Part shown: positions 10,411 through 21,060 of the stretch, one piece after another
Layout of the letters: every line of letters begins with the position of its first letter
How positions within the stretch are numbered: position 1 is the first letter of the stretch
Assembly: GCA_043228905.1 (NCBI GenBank)
Contig: JBHGNT010000011.1
Location: 13,144,001 to 13,208,000 of the forward strand
Length of the DNA: 64,000 nt
Source of the DNA: Azolla caroliniana
Taxonomy: Eukaryota; Polypodiophyta
Reading direction: 5' to 3'
The notes under the pieces: model-generated
Told to the model about the DNA's origin: nothing
Database searches by the model: none
Seen by the model: only the letters and a program-made list of their open reading frames with translations
Program-made: the position numbers and the translations under genes

Positions 10411-12327
10411 TTATGCATCTGCCTTCCCTTGGTGCTTCCCCGGACGATATGTAATTTTGACGTCGAAACGCGTGAGGAAGTGGGCCCACCGAGCTTGACG
10501 TCGATTCAACACACGAGCATCCTGAAAGTAGGCAAGGTTCTTGTGGTCACTAAATACAGTGACCGGATAAGAGGATCCCTCCAGAAAATGCCTCCATTGC
10601 ATAAAAGAATGCATTATTGCCAATAGCTCCTTATCATGAATTTCGTAGTTGATTTCGGCGGCGTCAAACTTGCGTGAGTGAAAAGCCACAAGATGTAGCT
10701 TCTCATCATTCCCTGTTGTGATAGAATGCTCCCCAATTCAAAATCCGATGCGTCAGCTTCGATAATGAATGGTTTTTCCGGATCGACATGAGCTAGAATT
10801 GGAGCCGATGTAAATGCCTTTTTTAAGACTCTCGAAAGCCATGTCCGTTTCTTCAGACCAGATGAACGGTTGTCCCTTCTTGGTAAGTTGTGTGAGAGGT
10901 AGAACGATCTTTGAGTAATCTTGTATGAACTTCCGGTAAAAATTGGCAAAGACTAGGAAGCATTGCACATCCCGCACCGAACGCGGAGTCTGCCATTCTA
11001 CCACCGTTTTGACCTTAGTTGGGTCCATGGAGATGCCTTGTGATGAAATGATGTACCCGAGAAATTCCACTTGGTTGCACCCGAAACTACATTTTTCCAG
11101 CTTTGCATACAGACCATGTTCTCGAAGTCGTTTTAGTACTAATAGTACATGAGAATCATGTTCTTCTTGGGTCTTTGAATAAAGCAGTAGATCATCCAAA
11201 TAGATGATCAAACAATCATCCAATAGATCTTGGAATATATCATTAGCCATGTGCTGGAAGATTGTCGGCGCATTAGTGAGGCCGAACGGCATGACCGTAT
11301 ACTCGAAGTGCCCATATCTGGTGCGAAACGCGGTCTTCCATTCGTCTCTTGGTCGGATTCGTACGAGGTTATATGCTCCCCGTAAGTCGATCTTCATGAA
11401 GAACCTGACACCATTGATCCGTTCTAAAAGACTTGAGATAAGGGGAAGAGCATACCTATTCCTGATTGTAACCTTATTCAGGCCACAATAATCTACAACG
11501 AGACGAAGCGATCCATCCTTTTTCTTGACGAAGAAAATGGGCGCGCCAGCTGGAGATTTCGAATGCCGAATGAAACCATTTTCCAAATTCTCCTCTATAT
11601 AGGCCCGAAGGACTTCCAGCTCGGTTGGTGACAAATTGTAGATCGGTCCCCATGGCAACTCTTTTCCCGGTTGTAAATCGATGGGGCAATCGTACGGTCG
11701 ATGATGAGGAAGTGTGTTGGCTTGTACTTTATCGAACACATCGACGTAATGACGATACTTCTCGGGAAGTTGAATGGTGGATTCTTCTTTAGTGGTGTTG
11801 GAGGGGTTTACTAATATTGCAAAGAGGAACATTTCTTCCTTGCGCCCTTCTTTACGCAACTGACATAGCGAAATGGTTGCCATCTTCTGAGTTGACCCTT
11901 GGGTTTGGCGACACCGGATTTCTCTTGTTCTCCAATCTATGTCTGGGTTATGGAACTCGAACCACGGTAATCCTAAAACTATGGGATGTTCTGGGATACT
12001 AATAATATTAAATGATACTACACATGCTAAGTTATCTAGGACAATATTAATGGGCTTTGACTCTTTTATGATATTTCCGGAAGCAATGGGACGTCCATCA
12101 ATGACTACTACAGAGGGTGGACACTGGATTTTTCTTAGGGATATCTTAGGAGCTTGAGCAAATTTCTTATCCATAAAGCAAGAGTTAGCTCCGGAATCTA
12201 GGAGTGCTAGGACATGTATTGGAGGGGTACTTTTAGTACTAACTATTACTTGGGCTACGAGCACATCACTAACTTGCTTAGAGGGAATGGCACCACTAAT
12301 GGGCTGCACAGATCTAGGGCTGTCCAA
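10411..12327 (-). pseudogene. Gyp1 protease, reverse transcriptase and RNase H
   Basis: A 524-codon open stretch (10753-12327) begins in the Gag-protease region. Protease active site LLDSGANS is near 12210-12187. RT motifs are FMKIDLRGAY near 11400, [10 protein letters not shown] near 11300 and catalytic YLDD near 11206-11195. RNase H begins with [10 protein letters not shown] near 10770-10740, then continues in a shifted frame (10411-10689) with FSDHKNLAYF near 10555 and ending GKADA. Gypsy order (RNase H before integrase) is clear. Confidence 0.88.
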
Positions 12328-13497
12328 CGAAACGGCTCCTATTTTGGCTGGACTTAGTCGTTTAACTCTTCTTCTAACTGACTAAGGACAACAAATCTGT
12401 TCGCTAGATCTCAACTATTAGTACTATTAGGACTACCAGATATCCCTACTGAAATAGGCTCGGGTTTAGTAAAATTAAAACTAGCGACTATTTGGTTTAC
12501 CTATCTTCTTGGCCTATGGGGGCAATTTATTGCAATATGTCCTGGTCCACCGCAGTAAAGACATAGTCAATTTGTACGGCGTCGCTGCTTTTCTTCTTCG
12601 GATAATGGCCCTCGACGACGTGTAGTGTCAATCTCCGACGGAGTCGGAGTATTCGCTGGAGGCGCATTATATGACTCCCTCGGAAAAGGTCTTGATACCA
12701 CTGAGGCGTAGGTGGGCTCTGATCTTGCCCTCGGCATTTGTAGCTGTCGTTCCGAACGTCGCTCAAAGAGGCGGTTGTCACATCTCACCGCGCGACTGAT
12801 TGCTTCTGTTAAGGACTTTGCCTCTTCGGGGAAGGTCAAGAGTAAATCCTTGACGTCGTTGCGTAAACCATAACGGAATTGCTCCATCAATGCTTGATCA
12901 TCCCAAGGGATATCGGCGGCGAGTAGGCGAAAATCTGCAGCGTATGCAGAGGTTGGACGGTCACCTTGACGTAATCGCCGAATTTTGTTGATTGTGGTTC
13001 TGATGCTGTCAGTATCTCCGAAACATGCTTTAAACTCACCTAGAAACTCTTCAAAATAGTTGAGTAACATGCTCTAATAGTGGAGCGAACCATGCCAACG
13101 TTGAGCCACTTAACAAAGTGCCTACTAAACCTACTCGTGATGCATTGGTGGGATATCGGGAAGGATGCATTTGAATAACTAATCGTACCTGGTTAAGGAA
13201 CCCTCTAAACTGCGATCGCGTTCCATCGAACTTTGTGGGAAGGCCAATCTTGGGTTCTTTATTAATCCCTTGTGTTCCGGGCCCTTGTTGTTGCATCGCT
13301 ACGATGGTGGCTTCGAGTTGTTGCACGCGTAACGCAAGTTCCCCATGTTGTTGTTGCGTTTGCTGCTTTTCTAAGGAGCTTTGCTGAAGATCCCCCAACA
13401 ACCGTTGGTTTTCTTGTTCCAAAGCATGGAACTTCTCTTTCAAGCATTGAAATTCCGAAAAAACAGATTGATATTCTTCAGCGCTAACAGTGGCCAT
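12328..13497 (-). pseudogene. Gyp1 Gag
   Basis: Starts with Met at 13495-13497. About residues 10-85 are Glu/Gln-rich with heptad-like leucines (a probable coiled coil), including a polyglutamine patch. The capsid-like region follows: FDGTRSQFRGFLNQV, then, after a frame break near 13060, the part with TINKIRRLRQGDRPTSAY. A CCHC knuckle (CLYCGGPGHIAINC) is at about 12540-12582 in a third frame. The Gag style resembles Ty3/gypsy chromoviruses of the Tf1/sushi and fungal type more than common seed-plant Gags; that comparison is from memory of the family, not a search. Confidence 0.78.
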
Positions 13498-13556
13498 GGG
13501 ATGAAAGAAAAGAGGAATAAGAGATTAGTAGGAAATGAGAGAGACAGAAGGTAGGA

Positions 13557-13570
13557 AAATCGGTTCAAAC
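13557..13570 (-). promoter_or_regulatory. Gyp1 primer-binding site, self-priming type
   Basis: Read in the element's sense, the bases directly after the 5' LTR are GTTTGAACCGATTT. They do not begin TGG, as a tRNA-primed site would. Twelve of them (13557-13568) are the exact reverse complement of AAATCGGTTCAA in the R region of the same LTR. Confidence 0.72.
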
Positions 13571-14002
13571 TGTCAGGAACAGTACTAAGACAGAGAAGGA
13601 ATAAGTACTAAAAGAAGTATTAGTACTAAGAGAGGTGAAGAACTCTTGAGAGAAGGAAAGAGTGAGTGAGAGGGAGGGAGAGAGAGATCGAGAGAGAGAG
13701 AGAGAGTGATGATAAGAAAAGATATATATTATGTGAAGAAAATGTACAGTAGCTAGGAGGCTTAAGACTGGCGTTGAACCGATTTGGTTCAAAATAATGC
13801 CTTGTGCCTCCTTTTATAGTGTTCTAAGGAATACTCCTGAAGTTTCTAGAATGTTCCAGAGAAATCTGGAATATACATCAAGTTTCTATAATAAAATATA
13901 AATGAAAATAATATTTAATGTATTACAATGTATAGTCTAATGGTCAATAGCTCGACCCATGTAGCATAAGGTCATGGGTTCGAGTCTTGCCATATCATGA
14001 CA
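13571..14002 (-). repeat. Gyp1 5' LTR
   Basis: 432 bp. Its outer end holds tRNA-like boxes on the + strand: A-box-like TAGTCTAATGG (13933-13943) and B-box-like GGTTCGAGTC (about 13979-13988). The target duplication CTCAC follows at 14003-14007. Confidence 0.93.
13774..13818 (-). promoter_or_regulatory. Gyp1 TATA box and predicted transcript start
   Basis: TATAAAA in sense (+ strand TTTTATA, 13812-13818). The 12-mer AAATCGGTTCAA starts 33 bases downstream (13785 to 13774). That is where a plant TATA promoter would start transcription, so the predicted RNA 5' end can pair with the primer site. Confidence 0.65.
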
Positions 14003-14021
14003 CTCACGCTCCTCGACCCGT

Positions 14022-15634
14022 TCAATTCCGCGTGCTTCGACCCTTCCAGTCGGCTTGTCTGCTCATGCGGCCTTTCTCAACTCCCTTGTTGTTGCGGTGT
14101 TGGCACCTCTTTCGCTGCCCTTTCCTCCATTTGGCCCTCAGTCGATTCGTAAAATCCGAATTGAACATTTCGATTAAATCTGACACTTCCGATTCAATTC
14201 CACTTTCGCCCGAATTGGATGTCTCCAATTTGTCTTCTGTTTTTAGGCCCTTGACAACATCAGACCATATCTTGGCCTTGGACTTTACGCCCTTCGTGGC
14301 TGTATTTCCCCTTTGTTTGGTTGTCTTCGGCTATTCCTTGGGATCACGGTCGTTGTTTCCTTCTTCTTTGGCTTCTTCAGCTGGCCCGAAATCGAATTCT
14401 CCATCTGTTTTGGCATAGCAGTCACTACCACTCCTTTCACGCTCCTGTTCCTGTTCTTGTCTCACCCTCAAGTTCGGCGTATCGAGATGACGCAAACCCA
14501 ACTCACTCGAGAAATGCAGTAACTTGTTGAGACTAAGGGGTTTGGTGAAGATGTCGGCAATCTGCCGACTTGTCGGAACATACGCCAGTTCGACCTCACC
14601 AGAAAGGACAGGCTCGCGGATGAAGTGATAATGCACCTCAATGTGCTTGGTTTAGCCGTGGAACACAGAGTTCTTCACAAGGTGGATGCTGCTGAGGTTG
14701 TCGCAATAGGTCATCGTTTGTTCAGACACCTCCACATGCAGATCCCGTAATAGCCGTTTTACCTAGATGACTTTGCACGTAGCGACAGTCGCCCCTCGAT
14801 ATTCGGCCTTTGTGCTTCATAACGCTACTGTCAGCTGCTTCTTACTGCTCCACGTGATCACCGCACTTCCTAATGAGAATGAGTATCCGGTTGTGGATCT
14901 ATGATCGTGGGCATTTCCAGCCCAATCGGCATCCGTGTAGGCGACTAACTGTTCGGCTACGCTTGCACAATACAACAACGCCATGTTTTTCGTATTGTTG
15001 ACAAAACGTAATATTCTTTGCGCGCACTTAAGGTGTTTGGTTGTGGGTTGCGACATAAATTGACTGATCATTTGGACCAAATAGTTGAGGTCGGGCTGAG
15101 TGATTGTCAAGTAAATGAGGCTTTCCGAAAATCTATCGAAATCGTGTTTGCATCGCACGTCTTTCACGAATCTCGGCGAAGCTTTATGTTTCTATCTAGC
15201 GGGGTCGAGACTGGCTTACAATTTGCCATCCCAAACTTGAAGAGCATATTCAACGCATAATGACGCTAGTTGATCAATATGCCTTCAGGGGAACGGATCA
15301 CTTTGATCCCGAGGAAGTAATGAAGATCGCCAAGATCCTTCATTTCGAACAATGCCGCAAGTTGAGACTTTACACGGCGGATTTCTTTTAGGTCAGCACC
15401 GGCGATGACTAAATCATCAACATAAAGTAAAAGACAAACCGGTCCATGTCGACCTTGTCAAACGAATAACGAAGAGTCCGATTTGGACGTCGTAAACCCC
15501 ATTCTACGCGACCGTTGCGTAATCTTTGCGCTCCAAGCTCGCGGGGCTTGCTTAAGGCTGTATAATGCCTTCATCAATTGGCAGATTACCAAAGTGTTTT
15601 GTTCGGATAGAAATCCGGGGGGTTGTACCATGTA
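14022..15634 (-). pseudogene. CopR RT 3' half, RNase H and charged tail
   Basis: RT box LLYVDDLVIAG is near 15403-15435. RNase H follows: TITQPDLNYLVQ, YTDADWAGNAHDHRST (about 14945-14895), then ADIFTKPL near 14560. One frame (register of 14636 and 14228) continues past RNase H, with one stop, through SDVVKGL (about 14246-14268) and a basic run to KGRMSRQAD (about 14049-14075). Stops and frameshifts are common before 14636. The RT side is cut by Gyp2 at 15639. Confidence 0.83.
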
Positions 15635-15639
15635 CACCT

Positions 15640-16105
15640 TATTAGAGATTAGGTACTAAAGTAAGCATAAAATAAGGATATATCAATGATAGATCTAGAA
15701 AGAATAGAGAGAAAAGAGAGAAAGAAGGGTGCCGATCCACCCGACCACCCCCGAGCGAAGGGATCGAGACGGACTCGAGCCTCGATCGGCGTCCCATACC
15801 ACCGCCTTGGCGTCGAGTCGTACCTGGACGATAGCGCGCTTGCTACAAGAGTCGTTCCATTCACGGACAGAGTCTCGACGTAGTCAATGCATGCCCCCAA
15901 TGAGGGTAGCTAGGCCTCTTATTTATAGTAATTCTCAAGGCCCCCAGCCATGTTCACACTTGGCCTCATGGGTTGTCTCAATCCCGAGGATTAAAAGTAA
16001 TCCTCCCCTTCTTTAGACTCTTTGTTTAACCCTCACACTTATCCACGTGTATAGAATACTACGACAATTCTCACCACGGGATATTATATGGTCATGCCCG
16101 TAACA
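15640..16105 (-). repeat. Gyp2 3' LTR
   Basis: 466 bp, TATTAGAG...CGTAACA on the + strand (sense start TGTTACGG; the sense end is TA rather than CA). Reverse-strand TATA (TATAAATA in sense) at 15920-15927. Its only difference from the 5' LTR is T/C near 15862. A purine tract (sense AAAGAGGGGGAGTA) precedes it at 16106-16119. Confidence 0.97.
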
Positions 16106-17519
16106 TACTCCCCCTCTTTAAAACATTGCACTCTTGCAATGGAAAGTTAGGGAAGTTAGTTCTTAGAGTCGTTTCGCGTTCCCATGTGGCATCTTTGATT
16201 GATTTATCCATCCATTTTATTTTAAATTCTCGGATTTCCTTAGCACGTAATTTTTTTGTTTTAACATCGAGAATTCTTTCTGGTACATGTGGTTTAGAAG
16301 ATAAATCTTCAGAAGTAACCAGAGTTTCAGTTGTAACTGTATTGTCGCCAGAACCTAGAAGTTCTTTTAGACGACTTACATGAAAGACTGGATGGATTCC
16401 AACACCATCGGGAAGAGCGAGACGATAGGCTGATGATCCAATGCGTTTGAGGACTGTAAAAGGTCCACAAAACCGTGGGGCTAACTTAGCGCACTTACCC
16501 GTAGACAATGTCTTAGAATTGTGAGGTACACGTAAAAATACCTTCTGTCCAGGGCTGAATACACGAGGTTGCCTGTGATGATCGGCATAAAAACGCGCTC
16601 TATCTTGAGCTGTTTTTATATTATCCCGTGCAATATGCAACATATCTTGCATATCCCGAAGAAAGTTTTGCGTACTTCGCAACTCATCATGATGTATATT
16701 AACATCAATCGGGGCTCGTGGCTGAAATCCATACATCAACATAAAAGGACTATATCCCGTCGACGTATGCTTGGAGCTGTTATAAGCAAACTCCAAAATT
16801 GGGAGGTAACGTTCCCATTTTGTTGGTTTTGCACCAACGTATGCTCGAAGCATGTCCTCAATAATTTGATTTACTCGTTTTGTCTGTCCATCGGATTGAG
16901 GATGATCCGTGGAGCTCATGCTCAACGTAGTTTCTAACTTCTTAAAGACTTGCGTCCAGAAGTCACTAGTAAACTTCGGATCTCGGTCACTCACGATATC
17001 CATCGGTAACCCGTAAAAACGAAATAACTCATCAACGAATTGGTTAGCCAATTCAGGAGCTGTTACCGTGGTTTTAGTAGCAATAAATCTGGCCATTTTA
17101 GTTAGTCTGTCAACCACAACCCATATGGCATCATGACCTTTTTGGGTGCGAGGAAGGCTAACAATAAAATCCATGGATATACTTTCCCACTTATTATTGG
17201 GAATGTCCAAGGGATGTAAAAGTCCTGCGGCTTTAAGTCGCTCGGCTTTGTTAACCTGACATTGGTGACATTTAGTCACATAGCTATGTATGTCAAGACG
17301 CATCTTAGGCCAATAAAATTGAGTGGAGATGAGAACGAGTGTACGATGTATTCCAGGGTGCCCTGCTGAGGGTGCATCATGGCATTCAAAAAGAATTCTC
17401 TTTTTGACCTCAAGTAAATCTAGAACACAAACCTTCCCATTACGGTAGAGCAGACCGTTAGCAATGTGGAAGTATTCCTTCGAGGGTGTGGTGGTGTCTA
17501 TTCCATACTCGACTCTTGC
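16092..17519 (-). CDS. Gyp2 integrase and chromodomain
   Basis: Same register as the upstream gag-pol frame, separated only by TAG at 17520-17522. The zinc-binding part is near 17385-17255 (ECHDAPSAGHPG, CHQCQVN). Core: MDFIVSLPR near 17175 (first Asp) and SDRDPKF near 16985 (second Asp). The third acidic position is Lys: DGQTKRVNQ, codon AAA at 16878-16880, where Gyp1 has Glu. A chromodomain-like C-terminus (ILDVKTKKL, FKIKWMDK, ATWERE, about 16285-16150) resembles the shorter chromodomains of plant Tekay-type elements. The stop (16092-16094) falls inside the 3' LTR. Confidence 0.88.
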   Translation of the reverse strand, partial: ARVEYGIDTTTPSKEYFHIANGLLYRNGKVCVLDLLEVKKRILFECHDAPSAGHPGIHRTLVLISTQFYWPKMRLDIHSYVTKCHQCQVNKAERLKAAGLLHPLDIPNNKWESISMDFIVSLPRTQKGHDAIWVVVDRLTKMARFIATKTTVTAPELANQFVDELFRFYGLPMDIVSDRDPKFTSDFWTQVFKKLETTLSMSSTDHPQSDGQTKRVNQIIEDMLRAYVGAKPTKWERYLPILEFAYNSSKHTSTGYSPFMLMYGFQPRAPIDVNIHHDELRSTQNFLRDMQDMLHIARDNIKTAQDRARFYADHHRQPRVFSPGQKVFLRVPHNSKTLSTGKCAKLAPRFCGPFTVLKRIGSSAYRLALPDGVGIHPVFHVSRLKELLGSGDNTVTTETLVTSEDLSSKPHVPERILDVKTKKLRAKEIREFKIKWMDKSIKDATWERETTLRTNFPNFPLQECNVLKRGSMLRA

Positions 17520-20500
17520 CTAGTATTTTGCAAAATAATTGTCATCAGGATACTTTCCTCGAAGGTGATCATAAAGATCTGATGTTATTTCAGTGAAGCT
17601 AAGCATGTTAACTTCACGGATGCGACTTAGTGCATCAGCGACAGTATTCATGGAACCTTTACGATATCGTATGGAAAAATCAAAGTCCTGGATGAGATCA
17701 GCCCATCGTGCCTTACGACCTTTCAGGTCTTGTTGGTCACAAAAATATTTCAAGGACTCGTGGTCCGTAGTTACCACAAAGCGATTTCCATAAAGATAAT
17801 GGCGCCATGTTTTGAGCGCATGTATAACCGCAAATAATTCCTTTTCTTGAACGGTATACCGACATTGAGCAGAATCAAGTTTCTGACTCTCGAATGCTAT
17901 TGGTTTACCATCTTGATACAAGACAGCACCTATAGCATAATCGCTTGCGTCGGTTTCAACCTCAAAAGGTTTTGAAGGATCGGGTAAAAGAAGTGAAGGA
18001 GCCTTGCATACCAAGTCCTTGAGTTCCTTAAAGGCGAGGTCTAGTGTAGCATTCCACACAATAGGTTTTGTAGACTTACGCGTTTGACCTTTTAGAAGAT
18101 CAGTAAACGGCGTCGTCAATTGTGAGTAATTACGAAGAGATTTTCGCAAAAATCCGACAAAACCAAGGAATGATCGAACTTCTCGAATATTCCGAAGAGT
18201 GGGCCAAAGCTTGATTTTCTCGATGCGAGAAGGATCAATTTCAACTCCTCGTTCGGTTATGAGATGTCCAAGATAAGTAATTGATTTCTTGAAGAACTCA
18301 CATTTTGAGATCTTCGCGTAAAATTGTTTGTCACGCAATATTTGTAAAACAAAGCGGACATGTCTAGCATGTTCTTGTAATGTACGGCTATAAACTAAAA
18401 TATCATCTAAGAAGATAACGACAAATTTTCCAAGTTGTTCTTGGAAAATGTCATTCATTTCTTGTTGAAATGTAGCCGGAGCATTGGTCAAACCAAAAGG
18501 CATAACCAAAAACTCATAATGGCCGTAGCGCGTACGAAATGCTGTTTTAGGAACATCGTCCTCACTTATTCGTATTTGATGGTAGCCAGTACGGAGATCA
18601 AGTTTCGTAAAATACCGAGCTCCCTGGAGACGGTCAATTAGATCGTCAGCCCGGGGCAATGGGTACGAATTCTTGATCGTCACTTTATTCAAGCGTCGGT
18701 AATTAATACACATACGCCATGTGCCCTCTTTCTTTTTAACCAAGAGAACTGGTGCACCCCATGGAGATTTACTATAACGTATATAACCCATTCGTAAATA
18801 GTCCTTAAGTTGCTTAGCTACCTCATCCTCTTCAGATCGACTTAGGCGATACGGAGGTATACTAATGGGTGCAATGCCAGGTACAATATCTATACGATGG
18901 TCTATATTACGTTTAGGAGGTAAACCATCGGGTAGTTCACTCGGAAAAACATCACGAAAATCGTTTACGATTTCATCAAGTTGTTTTTGTTCAAAATATG
19001 TTAATTGACCCGAGACATTATCGATATTGTAAACGTGAATGTCCGGATCAAGTACACAATAAAATAACGTAGAACAAGACAACTCGGATATTGATGGACA
19101 CGAGGAAACAATCGAGAAGGATTGTTTTGTTACACATTGAATAAAATGCGTACAATCGTTGAGTACAAAAGAAATGGAATGGCGAACCCAATCAATAAAT
19201 AAAGAAGAGCTTTTATTATAAAACCAGGGATAACCCAGTATTACATCGGTGGTACTAAGATTCATTACATGGAAGTCTACTTCCTCTATATAGGTATCAA
19301 TAGAAATTCCTAAAGAATGAATCGCCCCGTTGATGTGTTGTACTCTTCCATCAGCCAAGTGCACCGTGTAGGTGTGATCACTTACGGTGGGTTGGATTCC
19401 CCATATCTGTACCAAACGATCATTCACAAAATTGTGTGAGCTTCCCGAATCAAATAAAAATTGTACGGGAGATCCATTGATATACCCGTTTGCACGTAGT
19501 AAATCATTGGGACCCAATACATAATGAGGGAAAGAACATTGACAATTACTCAAATGATGTGTATAGACCTGAAGGACATTAGGAATCTGACCTTTATGGT
19601 CTATAGCTTTAGGTTTGGCGTCGTGCTCTTTTCGTTGGAGCTTACGACATTGCTCTTTTGTATGACCCTTCTTTTTGCAGAATACGCAAAAAGGATGTTG
19701 TCGCTTATAATCGCGATCCATGAATTCGTTGGGTGTCTTGCGTTTCCCAACGAATTGCGACTGCTTAGTCCCGGGCGCTTCGTTGGGTTTGTTATGGTCC
19801 TTCTTCGAAGTGCGTTGATAGCGAAGAACTATCTCAACGGCCTCTTCGAAGGATTTTGGATCCTTATCGTGCACTATCCAGTGATAGTCCGAATTGGGGA
19901 TGCCATTGACAAAACAAGCTATTAACCAGTTGTCCCCTTCTAGACCCGATTTTTGGATTTGGGTTCTAGCATGGTGGACATAGTCTTCTAGCGAGGAAAA
20001 CTTCCTGCTAGAGAGGTTCATTAAAGCTTGTGCTGCCTCGGTTCGAGAGGGAGGTTGTAGAAATTGACCCTTGAAAACTGTGACAAAGTTTGTCCAGGTC
20101 TCGGGCAATCTCCCCAAAGTTCGGAGCCCACGCCACCAAGCGGCGGCCTTACCCCCTAGTTCTCGGCCGACATATGCAATCTTCGTACTATCTGGCGTGG
20201 GATAGAGCTCAAAATGAGACTCCCATCGGCCCAGCCACGTGCAGATTGCTTCTTCGGTTCTTTCCTTTTTATCTCCCGTAAATGGCTTTACGACAAATGA
20301 TGGTTCACCCTTACGCTCATCAGGTCTATTAATCTCATTTTGGAGACTAATGACTCGTGCCTCGAGAGCACTTTGAGATTGCCGAAATTCGGTCAACTGC
20401 TGCGCGGTTGAACTAAGGAAATGTTGTACTTGTAAAATATACGCCTCAATGGACATTGTCCCAGGAGGATTTCCTTGAGGTCTTTCCGCTTGAGCGGAGG

Positions 20501-20525
20501 GCATCGGGTCGTTATTCTGAGCCAT
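17520..20525 (-). CDS. Gyp2 Gag, protease, reverse transcriptase and RNase H
   Basis: Open from 20615; Met at 20523-20525 is preferred because the upstream codons show no Gag features. Residues from that Met: capsid region about 80-230 (with [17 protein letters not shown]); CCHC knuckle [14 protein letters not shown] from about 280; protease [11 protein letters not shown] near 357-366; RT with [22 protein letters not shown] and catalytic FLDD near 705-708; RNase H from [10 protein letters not shown] near 856 to VADALSR near 966. The frame ends in TAG at 17520-17522, just before integrase. This should make one polyprotein cut by its own protease in a cytoplasmic particle. About 1001 codons here and about 1477 with integrase. 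Confidence 0.93.
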   Translation of the reverse strand: MAQNNDPMPSAQAERPQGNPPGTMSIEAYILQVQHFLSSTAQQLTEFRQSQSALEARVISLQNEINRPDERKGEPSFVVKPFTGDKKERTEEAICTWLGRWESHFELYPTPDSTKIAYVGRELGGKAAAWWRGLRTLGRLPETWTNFVTVFKGQFLQPPSRTEAAQALMNLSSRKFSSLEDYVHHARTQIQKSGLEGDNWLIACFVNGIPNSDYHWIVHDKDPKSFEEAVEIVLRYQRTSKKDHNKPNEAPGTKQSQFVGKRKTPNEFMDRDYKRQHPFCVFCKKKGHTKEQCRKLQRKEHDAKPKAIDHKGQIPNVLQVYTHHLSNCQCSFPHYVLGPNDLLRANGYINGSPVQFLFDSGSSHNFVNDRLVQIWGIQPTVSDHTYTVHLADGRVQHINGAIHSLGISIDTYIEEVDFHVMNLSTTDVILGYPWFYNKSSSLFIDWVRHSISFVLNDCTHFIQCVTKQSFSIVSSCPSISELSCSTLFYCVLDPDIHVYNIDNVSGQLTYFEQKQLDEIVNDFRDVFPSELPDGLPPKRNIDHRIDIVPGIAPISIPPYRLSRSEEDEVAKQLKDYLRMGYIRYSKSPWGAPVLLVKKKEGTWRMCINYRRLNKVTIKNSYPLPRADDLIDRLQGARYFTKLDLRTGYHQIRISEDDVPKTAFRTRYGHYEFLVMPFGLTNAPATFQQEMNDIFQEQLGKFVVIFLDDILVYSRTLQEHARHVRFVLQILRDKQFYAKISKCEFFKKSITYLGHLITERGVEIDPSRIEKIKLWPTLRNIREVRSFLGFVGFLRKSLRNYSQLTTPFTDLLKGQTRKSTKPIVWNATLDLAFKELKDLVCKAPSLLLPDPSKPFEVETDASDYAIGAVLYQDGKPIAFESQKLDSAQCRYTVQEKELFAVIHALKTWRHYLYGNRFVVTTDHESLKYFCDQQDLKGRKARWADLIQDFDFSIRYRKGSMNTVADALSRIREVNMLSFTEITSDLYDHLRGKYPDDNYFAKY

Positions 20526-20940
20526 TGAATGATTATTTCTGGCAAAGAAATAAGATAAGGTCAGACAAATAGTCATAACATCTTGTCGTGGTGTAAACAT
20601 ATCATGGGCAAACATTAATCGATATCATGATCTCACGTCAATACCCCTCTAGACGTATGAGATGAGGTTCAAGATCAGGTTACTATGGTAACACAGAGGT
20701 GTTTTAAAAACCATGGGGGTGACAAATGAATGCCTTTCCCTGATCTCTATATCGATTTTTTTCATGGCGGCTCCCCGAGGCTCAACCATCTATGTTCGCG
20801 TCATGAATAGTTTATACACGAAAAAAATGTTAACAATAACTATGTTTCTGTGCCCACATATGTGGTTTCGGCTCTTTAAGTCCTATTACGAGGACCCCGA
20901 AGTGCACTTAGACCTAAAGTCTAAACATGTATTATAGTCA

Positions 20941-21060
20941 TATGTATCAACGATGTTGTATGGTGTTGGTCATATTTGAACTCGAGACCTCGAGGACAAA
21001 TAAATTAAACACTTGAGCCAACCAAGTAGATTGCGCGTCTTGAATGTTTAATGTTTGAGG
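20941..21060 (-). repeat. tRNA-like (SINE-like) segment in the Gyp2 leader
   Basis: On the - strand, TTGGTTGGCTCAAGTG resembles a Pol III A-box and CGAGTTCAAATATG a B-box, about 45 bases apart. No complete tRNA fold is claimed. Confidence 0.35.

Larger units (their letters stand above)
8257..14002 (-). mobile_element. Gyp1: Ty3/gypsy chromovirus
   Basis: 5.75 kb, TGTCAAGAAC...ATCATGACA on the + strand, with a perfect target duplication CTCAC (8252-8256, 14003-14007). Removing it rejoins the CopR 3' region. The order is 5' LTR, primer site, Gag, protease, RT, RNase H, integrase, chromodomain, PPT, 3' LTR. The coding frames are broken in several places. LTRs are about 97% identical by eye, apart from a 26-bp length difference. 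There is no tRNA-type primer site; instead there is a self-complementary one (13557-13570). Confidence 0.93.

Noticed and set aside
13928-14002. A genuine tRNA gene at the Gyp1 LTR edge
   Set aside because: A- and B-box-like words are present, but I could not pair an acceptor stem or anticodon arm.
15649-16016. Open frames of 65-95 codons in both Gyp2 LTRs
   Set aside because: Identical in both LTRs because the LTRs are identical. They overlap the promoter region and show no domain.
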